Counted from the stretch's first letter, positions 26,015 through 35,590 are shown. The stretch: DNA of 64,000 nucleotides from Armatimonadota bacterium (GCA_037138755.1 JBAXHT010000001.1:653805-717804), one strand, 5' to 3'. The notes: generated by a model not told the origin, from the sequence alone. Numbers and translations: made by a program.

Positions 26015-27208
26015 ATGTCCACTTCGAGCCTTCGCGACAAGACTTACCGAATCGCCTGCGAAACGCCGATTTTCGACATTCATACCCACTTGGTGGCTCC
26101 GTGCTTCGGCTCGCTGAACCTCTGGGGAATCGATGAAGTTCTGACCTATCACTATCTCATTGCCGAGTTCTTGAGGGTTCGAGGGGATGTATCGGGGGAT
26201 GAATTTTATTCCTGGCCGAAGGCGAAGCAGGCAGCGGAGATCTGGGATGCACTTTTCGTTCAGCGAACTCCGGTGAGCGAGGCTCAAGCGGGGGTAATCA
26301 CGATCATTCATCGGTTGGGCTTTGATCCATCAACTGTGTCTCTTGAGGAGCTGAGGGCGCACTTTCGTGGATTAACCGCCGAAGAGCAGATTGATCGTGT
26401 CTTCAATCTCTCGGGAGTGTCGACAGTGGTGATGACCAACGACCCAAAGGATCCGGCAGAACGAGCGGTTTGGGATGGCGGCTACGTGGCCGACCCAAGA
26501 TTTCTCACGGTACTAAGACTTGATCAAATTTTGGCAAACGGAGACGACGACGGAAATCGGTCGGTCAGTGCGATTAGCGCCTACCTGACCCATTGGATCG
26601 AGAGAATGAAGCCCGTTTATGTTGCGATTTCATTGCCAGAGACTTGGACCTTTTCCGAGGCGACCTTGATTCGAGAGGCTGTTTTACCAGTGTGTCTTGA
26701 GCACAGTCTCCCATTCGCGATGATGATGGGAGTGAGGCGCGGTGTGAATCCGTCGCTTCGGGGAGCGGGCGACGGAAGCGGCTTGGCGGACCTGACCCAG
26801 CTCGAGATGCTCCTTCAAGAGCACCCGTCAAACAAGTTTCTGGTGACGACTCTTGCTAAAGAGAACGCTCACACTTTAGCGGTGATGGCTCGAAAATTCT
26901 CGAACCTCATGCCGTTTGGCTGCTGGTGGTTTGTCAACAACCCTTCGATCATCGCCGAAATCACGGATTTTCGGCTGGAGATGTTGGGGACTTCGTTCAT
27001 TCCGCAGCATTCGGACTCGCGAGTCCTGGAGCACCTGATCTATAAATGGGATCACAGTCGTCGCATTATTGCAAAGCGGCTGGCGAAGCGGTATGAGGCT
27101 TTGGCGAACTCGGGATATGCTGTCAGCGATGACCAGATTCGCGACGACCTTGCCCGGCTTTTGCACCGCAACGCGGAGGAGTTTCTAAGTGTCGCATCAG
27201 CTGTTTGA
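26015..27208 (+). CDS. uxaC: glucuronate/uronate isomerase family protein
   Basis: 397 residues of the amidohydrolase superfamily. It isomerises D-glucuronate to D-fructuronate. The metal-binding His-x-His is in PIFDIHTHLV near residue 23. YEALANSGYAVSDDQIRDDLARLLHRNAEEF matches the C-terminal helix of the family. Classical UxaC has about 470 residues, so this is a short form. The frame is open from 25937, but ATG 26015 follows a -10-like TATCCT and gives the expected N-terminus. It begins the uronate operon. Confidence 0.85.
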   Translation: MSTSSLRDKTYRIACETPIFDIHTHLVAPCFGSLNLWGIDEVLTYHYLIAEFLRVRGDVSGDEFYSWPKAKQAAEIWDALFVQRTPVSEAQAGVITIIHRLGFDPSTVSLEELRAHFRGLTAEEQIDRVFNLSGVSTVVMTNDPKDPAERAVWDGGYVADPRFLTVLRLDQILANGDDDGNRSVSAISAYLTHWIERMKPVYVAISLPETWTFSEATLIREAVLPVCLEHSLPFAMMMGVRRGVNPSLRGAGDGSGLADLTQLEMLLQEHPSNKFLVTTLAKENAHTLAVMARKFSNLMPFGCWWFVNNPSIIAEITDFRLEMLGTSFIPQHSDSRVLEHLIYKWDHSRRIIAKRLAKRYEALANSGYAVSDDQIRDDLARLLHRNAEEFLSVASAV

Positions 27209-27965
27209 CCTGACCGGGCGCACGGCGGTTGTGATTGGTGGGACAAGCGGAATCGGTCGGACCCTGGCACTGGGGTTTGCTGAGGCGGGCGCGAATACGG
27301 TTGCTACAGGACGGAGGCAGGACCTCGTCCAATCGGTTCAACAGGAAATTGAAGCTCTTGGCGTGAAGTCGCTCGGAGAGATCTGCGATGTTGGTTCAGC
27401 AGAATCAGTCCAAGAATTTGCCACCAAAGTTGTCGAAAACCTGGGTGGTGTGGACATCGTTGTTTATGCGGCAGGAGTGACCAAGCGGGCCCCAACCGCG
27501 ACCTTTGACCTCGAAGTTTGGAACCAGAACTTCGACACAAATGTCGCCGGAGCCCTACGAGTGTCTCAGGCCTTTTACGATCCTCTGAAGTACAGCAAGG
27601 CAGCCCGAATCATCAACATCTGCTCCCTCAGTTCCTTCCGCGCATTTCATGAAGTTGCCGCCTACGGAGCCTCCAAATCGGCCCTGCTAAGCCTCACGCG
27701 GAACCTCGGTTGCGAATGGGCGAAGGACGGCATCCGCACCAATGCAATCGTTCCTGGAGTGTTTGTCACCGACCTGAATCGCGAACTTCTGAACGGCACG
27801 GAGCGAGGTCGGGAATTGTTGACGAGAACTCCCCTTGGCCGGTTCGGAGACATTAGCGAGCTGGTCGGAACCGCATTGTTCTTGGCCAGCGACGCAAGCG
27901 CATTTATCACTGGTTCCCACATTGTGGTTGATGGCGGGTTCCTTGCGAGTGGGGTGAATCAATGA
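27189..27965 (+). CDS. SDR oxidoreductase, probable fructuronate reductase
   Basis: 258 residues, classical short-chain dehydrogenase. The NAD(P) motif is GGTSGIG near residue 19, the catalytic Ser is in INICSLSS and the Tyr/Lys pair is in AAYGASKSAL. The GTG start has GGAGGAG 7 bases upstream, inside the end of uxaC (20-base overlap). No UxuB of the long-chain mannitol dehydrogenase type is present, and the pathway step between UxaC and UxuA is otherwise empty; Bacillus uxuB is also an SDR. A role in fructuronate-mannonate interconversion is therefore inferred. Gluconate 5-dehydrogenase is the alternative. Confidence 0.8.
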   Translation: MSHQLFDLTGRTAVVIGGTSGIGRTLALGFAEAGANTVATGRRQDLVQSVQQEIEALGVKSLGEICDVGSAESVQEFATKVVENLGGVDIVVYAAGVTKRAPTATFDLEVWNQNFDTNVAGALRVSQAFYDPLKYSKAARIINICSLSSFRAFHEVAAYGASKSALLSLTRNLGCEWAKDGIRTNAIVPGVFVTDLNRELLNGTERGRELLTRTPLGRFGDISELVGTALFLASDASAFITGSHIVVDGGFLASGVNQ

Positions 27966-29056
27966 TCTCGTTGCTTCCAGCAACCGAGTGCCACTGGGAC
28001 CTCGTCTCGCTTGGCGAGGTGATGCTTCGCCTTGATCCGGGCGATGGTCGAATATCGACCACTCGCACTTTCCAAGCATGGGAAGGCGGTGGCGAATACA
28101 ATGTCGCGCGGGGTCTCAAACGGTGCTTTGGTTTAAGAACTGCCCACGTGACGCGGTTCGCCGATAACCCAGTCGGGGATCTGTTGCGAGACCTCATTTA
28201 CCAAGGCGGAGTCGATCAAAGTCTGATGCAGTGGGTGCCCTTCGATGGAATTGGGCGCGATGTTCGGAACGGATTAAACTTTACCGAGCGTGGTTTCGGA
28301 GTTCGTGCAGCGCTTGGCTGCTCAGATCGCGGACACACAGCCGCGAGTCAGATGAAGCCTGGGGAGATTGATTGGAAGGACATCTTTTCGACCAAGAAAT
28401 CTCGCTGGTTCCACACCGGTGGCATCTTCGCGGCGCTCTCCGACACTACGCCGCAAGTGGCCATCGAGGCCATGCAAGCGGCCAAAGAAGGCGGAGCAAT
28501 GATCTCCTACGACCTCAATTACCGACCCTCTCTCTGGAAGTCAATTGGAGGTCAAAAACGTGCTCAAGAGGTGAACCGAGAGTTGGCGAAGTACGTCGAT
28601 GTGATGATCGGCAACGAAGAAGACTTTACAGCCTCGCTTGGCTATGAAGTCGAAGGAGCCGGTGCGGATCACTCCAATCTCGCCATCGAGAGTTTCCAAA
28701 ACATGATCAACCGCTACCGCGCAGACTTCCCCAACACCAGCGTTGTTGCGACGACGCTCAGAACCGCCAAAACAGCGAGCCGTAATGACTGGAGTGCGAT
28801 CTGCGTCGCAGAAGGAAGACTCTATGAGGCTCCGAAATGGACTGACCTCGAGATTTTCGACCGAGTCGGTGGCGGCGATTCCTTCGCTTCTGGACTCATT
28901 TACGGCCTCCTCACCGGTAAAGATCCTCAATGGGCGGTCACCTGCGGAGCCGCGCATGGCGCACTCGCCATGACCACCCCGGGAGACACGACGATGGTCA
29001 CCCGAGCCGAAGTGGAGCGGGCGATGAAGCAAGGAACCGCGAGGATTGAGCGATGA
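27962..29056 (+). CDS. kdgK: 2-keto-3-deoxygluconate kinase, PfkB family
   Basis: 364 residues of the ribokinase/PfkB family. It phosphorylates 2-keto-3-deoxygluconate at C6. SLGEVMLRLDPGDGRI is the N-terminal strand, GGEYNVARGL the substrate-binding loop and DRVGGGDSFASGLIYGLL the PfkB signature 2 with the catalytic Asp. It overlaps both neighbours by 4 bases. Position between the SDR and Eda defines the substrate better than sequence alone. Confidence 0.88.
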   Translation: MISLLPATECHWDLVSLGEVMLRLDPGDGRISTTRTFQAWEGGGEYNVARGLKRCFGLRTAHVTRFADNPVGDLLRDLIYQGGVDQSLMQWVPFDGIGRDVRNGLNFTERGFGVRAALGCSDRGHTAASQMKPGEIDWKDIFSTKKSRWFHTGGIFAALSDTTPQVAIEAMQAAKEGGAMISYDLNYRPSLWKSIGGQKRAQEVNRELAKYVDVMIGNEEDFTASLGYEVEGAGADHSNLAIESFQNMINRYRADFPNTSVVATTLRTAKTASRNDWSAICVAEGRLYEAPKWTDLEIFDRVGGGDSFASGLIYGLLTGKDPQWAVTCGAAHGALAMTTPGDTTMVTRAEVERAMKQGTARIER

Positions 29057-29664
29057 ACGTCATCGAGCGACTGAAGCAGTCAAAGTTGGTTCCCGTGTTG
29101 AGAGCACCATCGCAGAGCGAGGGGCTACGCCTGGCTCACGCGCTTGTGGACGGGGGTGTAAAAGTGCTGGAGGTCACCATGACGGTTCCCGGAGCGGTTG
29201 ACTTGATCGCGCAACTGAGCCGTGAGCTTCCGAGCGAAATTCTCATCGGAGCTGGCACCGTCCTCAACCCCGAGACTGCCGAAATGTGCAGAGATGCTGG
29301 AGCAAAGTTTATCGTATCGCCAGCGCTCAACCTCGCCACGGTGAACTGGTGCAAACAGGAATCAATCGCTTGCGCACCGGGCTGTCTGACTCCCACGGAA
29401 GTCCTCACGGCTCATGAAGCCGGAGCCGATCTGATCAAGATTTTTCCTGCTGACGCCATGGGCGGAGCTAACTACATTAAGGCACTCAAGGGTCCGTTTC
29501 CGCACATTGAGTTCATGCCGACAGGTGGTGTGAATTTAGCGACAATTCGCGGCTTCTTTGAAGCCGGAGCCGTGGCGGTTGGGGTTGGTTCTAACCTCGT
29601 TAACCCAAAACTTGATTCATCAGAAATAGCGATCCTTACCAAGGAGTTCATAAAAGCGGCATAA
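29053..29664 (+). CDS. eda: KDPG/KHG aldolase
   Basis: 203 residues, full length. It splits 2-keto-3-deoxy-6-phosphogluconate to pyruvate and glyceraldehyde-3-phosphate. The general base Glu lies in VLEVTMTVPGA, the Schiff-base Lys in LIKIFPADAMGG near residue 130, and the phosphate-binding loop is FMPTGGVN. It ends the catabolic branch of the operon; the LacI regulator starts 9 bases later. Confidence 0.93.
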   Translation: MNVIERLKQSKLVPVLRAPSQSEGLRLAHALVDGGVKVLEVTMTVPGAVDLIAQLSRELPSEILIGAGTVLNPETAEMCRDAGAKFIVSPALNLATVNWCKQESIACAPGCLTPTEVLTAHEAGADLIKIFPADAMGGANYIKALKGPFPHIEFMPTGGVNLATIRGFFEAGAVAVGVGSNLVNPKLDSSEIAILTKEFIKAA

Positions 29665-29673
29665 TGATATGTC

Positions 29674-30696
29674 ATGCGGGCAACCATTCGCGATGTGGCG
29701 GAGGCAGCCGGAGTGTCGGCGATGGCCGTCTCAAAGGTGCTCCACGGCAAGGGAACAAACGTTCGAGTCAGCGACTCGAAGGCCGAACTCATTCGGAAAG
29801 TTGCGCGTGAGCTGCACTACCGTCCCAATCAGAACGCACGTAACTTCCGGAATCAGAAAACGAATCTCATCGGCGTCGTTTTCCAACACTTTGAGGGGCT
29901 TCGAGAAGATAGCCCGTATCTTCCGCAGATGCTCAACGGCGTCATGGCGGCCCTTTTTCCGGCAGGATTTACGCTCGGGATTTGCCCTAAACTAGTCCTC
30001 GATGGTAACGTGCCGACGATTGCGGATGGACGATTCGACGGCATTTTATGGACTCGTCCTGACTTTAACGAGGCGAGTGTTGATACCTTCCGGTACTGCG
30101 GAGTGCCGGTGGTAATGCTGCATGCCCCGCCCGGTTCGGCAATGGGCATACCGGCCTTTTGTGCCAATAACGAACTCGCAACCCAACTTGTGATTGATCA
30201 CCTTTTCGAACTGGGACACAAGAAGGTGGCGTTTTTTATCGACCCGATCCCGAATCTCACCGCGGAGGGAGTTACCCGGCGCGATAGCATTGTTCGAGCA
30301 TCCAAGGCTCGTGGCATGCAGTGCGACGTGGTGCTGTCAGATCAGCTCGAGCCTGATCTGTGTGCATACAAGTCAAAGAGCCGACCCCACACGGCAATTA
30401 TCGCGTACAGTGATACGCAGGCCGGCCAAATCCTCATCGCGGCAGAGACACTCGGAATCAACGTCCCTACCGATCTTTCAGTCGTCGGTTTTGATTCATC
30501 CTCGTTTTGCGAGCGCACCCAGCCGAAACTTACGTCAGTTTTTCAGCCCGTAGAGCAAATGGCCCGGGATGCAACCAACTATCTGCTCACGATGGTGAAT
30601 GACTCTGAGTCAACCTGGCGCGAATCCGGGGCGGTGACTTCGCTGTACGACTGCCACCTCGATATCCGCGAATCCACAGGTCCGCCTAGCTCTTAG
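29674..30696 (+). CDS. LacI family regulator of the uronate cluster
   Basis: 340 residues. Helix-turn-helix IRDVAEAAGVSAMAVSKVLHG at residues 4-24, hinge-helix region near residues 45-60, then a periplasmic-binding-like sensor (DGILWTRPDF, VPVVMLHAPPG, HTAIIAYSDTQAGQIL, VVGFDSSSFCERTQPKLTSV). Its place after eda suggests control of the uronate and xylosidase genes by a pathway sugar. CATAAT lies 8 bases before the ATG, so it may also have its own leaderless promoter. The 3' end overlaps the next, convergent gene by 11 bases. Confidence 0.88.
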   Translation: MRATIRDVAEAAGVSAMAVSKVLHGKGTNVRVSDSKAELIRKVARELHYRPNQNARNFRNQKTNLIGVVFQHFEGLREDSPYLPQMLNGVMAALFPAGFTLGICPKLVLDGNVPTIADGRFDGILWTRPDFNEASVDTFRYCGVPVVMLHAPPGSAMGIPAFCANNELATQLVIDHLFELGHKKVAFFIDPIPNLTAEGVTRRDSIVRASKARGMQCDVVLSDQLEPDLCAYKSKSRPHTAIIAYSDTQAGQILIAAETLGINVPTDLSVVGFDSSSFCERTQPKLTSVFQPVEQMARDATNYLLTMVNDSESTWRESGAVTSLYDCHLDIRESTGPPSS

Positions 30697-31969
30697 GCGG
30701 AACCTTTGCGATGATTGTCGATGCACGACCTTTGTCGTTCGCGTAGCTCTGGATCGTCCAGAAGTCGTTCAGGTTGTCGCCGTCTACTACGGTTCCACTG
30801 TAATCACCCCAAGCACCACCTTCGGTCGGAGCGATACCTTCGGCGAATTTGAAGAGCTTTGGGCTGAGCCAAGAAGTGTCTTTGCTCGAAAATAGTGCCG
30901 AGCGAGCACTGATGCTCATAGTTGGGCCAGTTTCTTGGAAGCCGATCAGGACGTCACCAGCTTTGTTAACCGCCATCGTCGTTTCAATGTAGCTATTGAT
31001 CGGGTGGCTCAGCCAACCCGTCTGAACCTTGGTGCCATCCAGGGCGAACTTGTTGAATTGAACTCCGGAACGACCGCTGATGTTGACGGCCTGAGAGAAG
31101 TAGATGTGGCCGCCGATGAGCTGCAGATTCTTTGGGTTCCGATCACCCGAAGCGGTCTTCTTGTCGGTGCCTTTCATCGGCGAAGCTGGTGGCCAGCCGA
31201 AGTATTTGAATCCGTGCGGTTTCTGGGTTCGGGAAACAACAATCGGATCACCCTTTTCATCCTCACCAACTCGCGAGATGATGATGTCTTTGTCGGTAAA
31301 ATCAACGAACACAAGGTCGGCCAGTGGATCGGTTGTGTTCACTGGATGCCCCATCGATCCTTTGAAGTGCCAAACCTTTGCGGGCTTTCCTTTCTTCACA
31401 TCTGCCGCCTTCAGTACGAAGTTCCGTTCCTCGCCGCCAGGGAAGGAGTAGCCGATCCACTTCCGGCTGAACCCGATTCCGCCGCCGTCCACGCCGTTTG
31501 GTGCAGGAACTGGATAAGTGTTCCAGGCTCCCCTTGGGTCAGCGGTTTCGCTGGCCGAAATATTAACTGGCTTTACTTTTTCTTTGTCCCAATACACCCA
31601 AAGGTCAAAGCAAAAATAGCGGTTGTGATGGTCATAAAACATCTTCGGGTCGATGCCATCGTTGAATTCCTTTTGGGGAACCCCGTCAACATAATTGCCC
31701 TTCTTGTCATAGATGATGATTCCGCTATTGGTCCCGTGGAGGACGAAGTTCCCGCCGACCGCAATCTGCGGATCAACCTGGCGATTGCCATCCAAGGAGC
31801 CATCAAACATCAGGATGGAACCGGCGGTTCTCGTATTCCCCCCCTGCATCCGCTTCTTCGCAGTTCCGCCCTTGTTGAAGGTTGCATTCCGGATTGGGGT
31901 GATCGTCTCGACACGAGCAGGGCGAATCGGCTCCTGAATCATGTGGATCAGCAAAGCGGCGGTGAGCAT
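30686..31969 (-). CDS. secreted protein of unknown function, propeller-like
   Basis: 427 residues. A short hydrophobic N-terminus (MLTAALLIHMI) may be a signal peptide. The body has repeated beta-strand phrases rich in Gly and aromatic residues (DPQIAVGGNFVLHGTNSGIIIYDKKG, NLQLIGGHIYFSQAVN, GGAWGDYSGTVVDGDNLNDFWTI), as in beta-propellers. No catalytic motif was recognised. It is divergent from the GH116 gene, with only 33 bases between starts. TAAACT ends 6 bases before its ATG. Confidence 0.7.
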   Translation of the reverse strand: MLTAALLIHMIQEPIRPARVETITPIRNATFNKGGTAKKRMQGGNTRTAGSILMFDGSLDGNRQVDPQIAVGGNFVLHGTNSGIIIYDKKGNYVDGVPQKEFNDGIDPKMFYDHHNRYFCFDLWVYWDKEKVKPVNISASETADPRGAWNTYPVPAPNGVDGGGIGFSRKWIGYSFPGGEERNFVLKAADVKKGKPAKVWHFKGSMGHPVNTTDPLADLVFVDFTDKDIIISRVGEDEKGDPIVVSRTQKPHGFKYFGWPPASPMKGTDKKTASGDRNPKNLQLIGGHIYFSQAVNISGRSGVQFNKFALDGTKVQTGWLSHPINSYIETTMAVNKAGDVLIGFQETGPTMSISARSALFSSKDTSWLSPKLFKFAEGIAPTEGGAWGDYSGTVVDGDNLNDFWTIQSYANDKGRASTIIAKVPPKS

Positions 31970-31975
31970 GTCTCC

Positions 31976-31996
31976 AGTTTAGCTCTTGGGTAGCAT
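31976..31996. promoter_or_regulatory. paired -10 elements between the secreted protein gene and GH116
   Basis: TAAACT (minus strand, 31976-31981) and TAGCAT (plus strand, 31991-31996) each end exactly 6 bases before their ATG. The two promoters share a 33-base gap, so both mRNAs should be leaderless and their regulation linked. Confidence 0.55.
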
Positions 31997-32002
31997 CGGG
32001 AA

Positions 32003-34807
32003 ATGTCCAAGTTGTCCCGTCGCGACCTGCTGAGTGCCGCCGCCATTGCTCCGATAGCAACTGCGGTTCCTGGAACAAAGTCGCTGAGTCTGACAAAGCG
32101 AGACCGGCCAGAGGCCTTTTCGGGTCGAGAGTTGGATTACATCGGAATGCCGATCGGCGGGTGCTTCTCGGGGACGGTCTACCTTGGTGGAGATGGACAA
32201 CTTTGGAACTGGGATGTGTTCAATCGAGGGCAAGTTGGAGCCGTTTCACAGTCAGGAGTTGTCTACATGGGAGACAACCTCCGAGAGCAGGACGGAGCAA
32301 ACTACGTTCGCCCTTCACATCAACAGAGCCCTTTTCGTCAGCGCTTTGACCTCTTTGTAGGCGACGAAAAGCAGCCCAATCGAGCGATTCCAACCGGGCT
32401 GGGGACCAAGTTTGGGCGAATCTCCTTCCGTGGTGAATATCCGGTCGGAAAAGTCTCGTTTCGAGGTGCAGACAGTGACGTCGAAATGGACTTGGAGGCG
32501 TTCTCTCCATTCATCCCGCACGACATTGATCGATCCTCGTATCCAGCGACAACGCTGACTTACACCGTTCGAAACACGGGAACCAAATCGGAGAACTACC
32601 GACTGGTTTACGCACTCGAGAATCCCGTACTGATCTACTCTCGAAAGACTCGGACGGATTTCACGTTGAACTCTGACGTGACCGAAAACGGAATTGCCTT
32701 CAGTGCTTCACCCGTTTCGGCCCCTAGGAGTTTGCGCCCTGACGTCTTGATTGAGGATTGGTCGTCCGGAACATTTGGAGGGTGGACGGTTGTCGGAACC
32801 GCTTTTGGAGACTCTCCACGTCGAGTAGACGAACTGCCTGCATACATGGGATCGGTCGATGCGGGCACGAAGTACGTCGCACACTCGCACCAGACTCGAA
32901 ATGGCGAGGACGTCGGAACGGCTGATCAGTATGTTGGAACACTGACGTCGCCTTCATTTACGGCGACCCACGACTACTTGAACATCCGAGTCGGAGGCGG
33001 GTCTGATTGCCGGGTCTTCGTCCAGGGACATCCTGAGTTGTCGGTCAGCGGGAATAACTCAAATCGCATGGCGTGGAAGTCCATTCCCCTCACGAAACTC
33101 CGAGGAAAGAGCATTCAGCTTGTCATCGAGGACAACGTCAGAGGAGGCTGGGGTCAAATCGGGGTCGGAGAAATCTACCAGTCGGACAATCCTCGCAACG
33201 GTCGACCTCTTGAATCGCTTCCCGATTTCGGCACGTTTGCGGTTGAGATTCTGGACGGTGCCGAGACGACCATTCAAGGTAACGATGTCCGGGTCGAAAA
33301 GACATTTACTTTGGCTCCTGGTGAATCTCGGACGGTTACATTTCTGATCGGATGGAACTTTCCAAATCGTCCCGAGGGAATGCCTGGGAAGACTCATTGG
33401 TATGCGACCCGCTGGACCCGTGCCTCCGACACTCTGGCAGAGATCAGAAGAAACTTCTCAGAGCTGAGAGAGAAGACACTACTTTGGAATCGAACTTGGT
33501 ACAACTCCACACTACCGCACTGGTTTCTAGATCGAACGTTCCTAAACATCTCGACGCTGGCAACCACGACGTGCTGTCGCTTTGATAAAGAGGGTCGCTT
33601 CTACTTCAGCGAGGGGGTTGGTTGCTGTGCGGGTACTTGCACGCACGTTTGGGGCTATGCCCAAGCAATTGCCTACATATTCCCCCAGGTAGAGCGATTC
33701 TTGCGGACTGAGATCGACTTCGGGCGTTTTTGGCGAGAGAACGGCGCGATTGACTACCGGGGCGAATACGGAGGATCAGTTGCTCATGACGGGCAAGCTT
33801 CCTGTGTCCTGAGGTTTTTCCGCGAGCACCTGATGAGCGCGAACAATGAGTTCTTAAAGTCAAGGTACAAGCAAGTGAAGGGCTCCCTGCAATTCCTGAT
33901 CGACGGAGACAAAGACCAGGACGGTCTACTTGAGGGAGCGCAATACAACACTTTGGATGCAGCGTGGTACGGAAAGATGGCCTGGATTTCATCTCTGTAC
34001 ATCGCCGCCCTCCGTGCTGGAGAGGCGATGGCCAAAGAAATGGGTGATAGCCCTTTCGAGTCCCAGTGCCGTCAACTTGCAGAGCGAGGGTCCGCGAACA
34101 TGGTGAAGGAACTCTACAACGGCGAGTACTTCATCCATAAGCCGGATCCCAGCCATCCCGAAGCAAACAACACGAACGATGGGTGCCATATCGACCAACT
34201 TTACGGTCAGTCCTGGGCGCATCAGCTTGGAATACCACGAGTTGTTCCCGCCAAGGAAGGCAAGCGGGCAATGGCCGCCCTCTTCAAGCACAGTTTCTAT
34301 CCGGATATCTGGGACTACCGACGAAAGGTCCGCGGAATCACCGGGGGTCGATGGTACGCAATGCCCGGAGAAGGTGGCTTGATCATGTGTACGTTTCCGA
34401 AAGGCGGAGCCGAGCGAGCAACGGGGAAGGGTGGCGATAGTTGGGCGGCCGCGTACTTCAATGAATGCATGAGCGGCTTTGAGTATCAGGCGGCAGCAAA
34501 CATGATCCACGAAGGACTCGTGACCGAGGGACTCACAGTGGTCCGCGCAATCCACGCGCGCTATCACCCTTCTCTGCGGAATCCGTACAACGAAGTTGAG
34601 TGCAGCGACCACTACGGTCGAGCGATGTCGTCCTTCGGTTGCTACCTGGCAATCACGGGAATGCGAATCAATTCACCCAAAGGTGAATTACGCCTCGATC
34701 CCCGAATGAAGGGCAGATTCGTGTGCGCCTTCCTGGACGCCTCAGGCTGGGGAACTGCGACGTATGAGGGCGGTAAGACAACTCGCGAGTATGCCTACCG
34801 AAGTTAG
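32003..34807 (+). CDS. GH116 (non-lysosomal glucosylceramidase-like) hydrolase, Tat-exported
   Basis: 934 residues. The N-terminus SKLSRRDLLSAAAIAPIATA is a twin-arginine signal, so the enzyme folds before export. LDYIGMPIGGCFSGTVYLGGDGQL opens the N-terminal beta domain. Residues from about 500 form the alpha/alpha-barrel catalytic domain, including DGQASCVLRFFREH, DQDGLLEGAQYNTLDAAWYG and the C-terminal WYAMPGEGGLIMCTFPKGG typical of GH116. A beta-sandwich insert of about 120 residues (VLIEDWSSGTFGGWTVVGTA onward) sits in the N-terminal half, as in some bacterial members. Family enzymes cleave beta-glucosides, beta-xylosides or N-acetylglucosaminides; specificity here is open. Confidence 0.85.
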   Translation: MSKLSRRDLLSAAAIAPIATAVPGTKSLSLTKRDRPEAFSGRELDYIGMPIGGCFSGTVYLGGDGQLWNWDVFNRGQVGAVSQSGVVYMGDNLREQDGANYVRPSHQQSPFRQRFDLFVGDEKQPNRAIPTGLGTKFGRISFRGEYPVGKVSFRGADSDVEMDLEAFSPFIPHDIDRSSYPATTLTYTVRNTGTKSENYRLVYALENPVLIYSRKTRTDFTLNSDVTENGIAFSASPVSAPRSLRPDVLIEDWSSGTFGGWTVVGTAFGDSPRRVDELPAYMGSVDAGTKYVAHSHQTRNGEDVGTADQYVGTLTSPSFTATHDYLNIRVGGGSDCRVFVQGHPELSVSGNNSNRMAWKSIPLTKLRGKSIQLVIEDNVRGGWGQIGVGEIYQSDNPRNGRPLESLPDFGTFAVEILDGAETTIQGNDVRVEKTFTLAPGESRTVTFLIGWNFPNRPEGMPGKTHWYATRWTRASDTLAEIRRNFSELREKTLLWNRTWYNSTLPHWFLDRTFLNISTLATTTCCRFDKEGRFYFSEGVGCCAGTCTHVWGYAQAIAYIFPQVERFLRTEIDFGRFWRENGAIDYRGEYGGSVAHDGQASCVLRFFREHLMSANNEFLKSRYKQVKGSLQFLIDGDKDQDGLLEGAQYNTLDAAWYGKMAWISSLYIAALRAGEAMAKEMGDSPFESQCRQLAERGSANMVKELYNGEYFIHKPDPSHPEANNTNDGCHIDQLYGQSWAHQLGIPRVVPAKEGKRAMAALFKHSFYPDIWDYRRKVRGITGGRWYAMPGEGGLIMCTFPKGGAERATGKGGDSWAAAYFNECMSGFEYQAAANMIHEGLVTEGLTVVRAIHARYHPSLRNPYNEVECSDHYGRAMSSFGCYLAITGMRINSPKGELRLDPRMKGRFVCAFLDASGWGTATYEGGKTTREYAYRS

Positions 34808-34809
34808 GC

Positions 34810-35343
34810 TTATGGGTTGAACCGATGACTTGTCGGCGCTCCGGGGAGCGGGAACGTTGGCATAGGAAAGATGCTCAGGAGGAAGATCAAAATGAGCGAA
34901 ATCGTGAAGGCAACTGCCTTCTGTAGTTTGGTCCACGAGCAGTGCCAGAACAAAAGGAACAATCCGATACCGATCCAGTCGATCAGGACGTCACTCATTC
35001 GTCCGCCCCGCCCAGGAATGTAGACCTGATGGAGCTCGTCGATCAAGGCGTAGGTTCCTGCGAGTCCCACAGCTAATCGGAGTTTTCCGCTTGTTGAGCG
35101 GTAGATCAGCCACCCAAGGATGCCAAATTCGGTAGCGTGCCACCCTTTCACAAAGATCCACCAGACCGACTTCCAAATGGCCTCGAACCCCTCAGGAGTG
35201 ACTCTTACTGGACCCGCCGTTTTTGCAACGGCAGTGGAAAGCTGCCTCACTGTCACCACCCCGCTTGAGGTCGCGAAGATGAACAGCACCCAAAGAATGG
35301 GCCAGAGCTTCGGTTTGAATCCCTTCAAGGCGGAATTGCTCAT
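34810..35343 (-). CDS. VanZ-like membrane protein
   Basis: 177 residues with four to five membrane helices. LWPILWVLFIFATSS starts the first helix, FVKGWHATEFGILGWLIYR is the conserved His-containing block and LIDELHQVYIPGRGGRMSDVLIDWIGIGLFLL matches the VanZ signature with DE and H residues. VanZ-like proteins are of unknown biochemical role; VanZ itself gives low-level teicoplanin resistance. It converges on the GH116 gene with 2 bases between. Confidence 0.85.
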   Translation of the reverse strand: MSNSALKGFKPKLWPILWVLFIFATSSGVVTVRQLSTAVAKTAGPVRVTPEGFEAIWKSVWWIFVKGWHATEFGILGWLIYRSTSGKLRLAVGLAGTYALIDELHQVYIPGRGGRMSDVLIDWIGIGLFLLFWHCSWTKLQKAVAFTISLILIFLLSIFPMPTFPLPGAPTSHRFNP

Positions 35344-35401
35344 CGAGTTGTCGAGATTCTATCACCTTGCCCAAGCCCAACTCGGTAATCTCGGCAGACA
35401 T

Positions 35402-35584
35402 ATGGGACACGTCCGACCGACAGACGAAAAGTTTTTTCGTACGATGATTCGGTTGCTGCATGTCGAAAACTCGCTCACAGGACTATCTGCTGGCAGGCAG
35501 TTCACAGGGTCACTTCACCAATGCGAGGGACAAGATGCTTGCCCTACGGTCGCCTGCCTGTGCGCCTATACTCACGCAGACTAG
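35402..35584 (+). pseudogene. truncated copy of the pdhA 5' end
   Basis: 60 codons starting MGHVRPTDEKFFRTMIRL match the first 50 or so residues of the intact E1 alpha protein at 37272 (MGHVRPTDEQFFRTMIRL). Shared blocks include GSLH-CEGQ-ACP. The copy then loses similarity and stops at TAG 35582. The bases just before the ATG (GGTAATCTCG) are also shared with the intact gene. It lacks the thiamine-binding region and cannot be active. Confidence 0.85.
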
Positions 35585-35590
35585 AGAGGA
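35585..35590 (+). promoter_or_regulatory. Shine-Dalgarno site of the pilin-like gene
   Basis: AGAGGA lies 3 bases before ATG 35594. A TATACT -10-like hexamer is at 35567-35572. Unlike most unit-leading genes here, this one would have a real leader. Confidence 0.5.

Noticed and set aside
35120-35584. Plus-strand open frame of 154 codons across VanZ and the pdhA remnant
   Set aside because: The first part is antisense to the VanZ-like gene; only the last 60 codons are meaningful, as the pdhA fragment.
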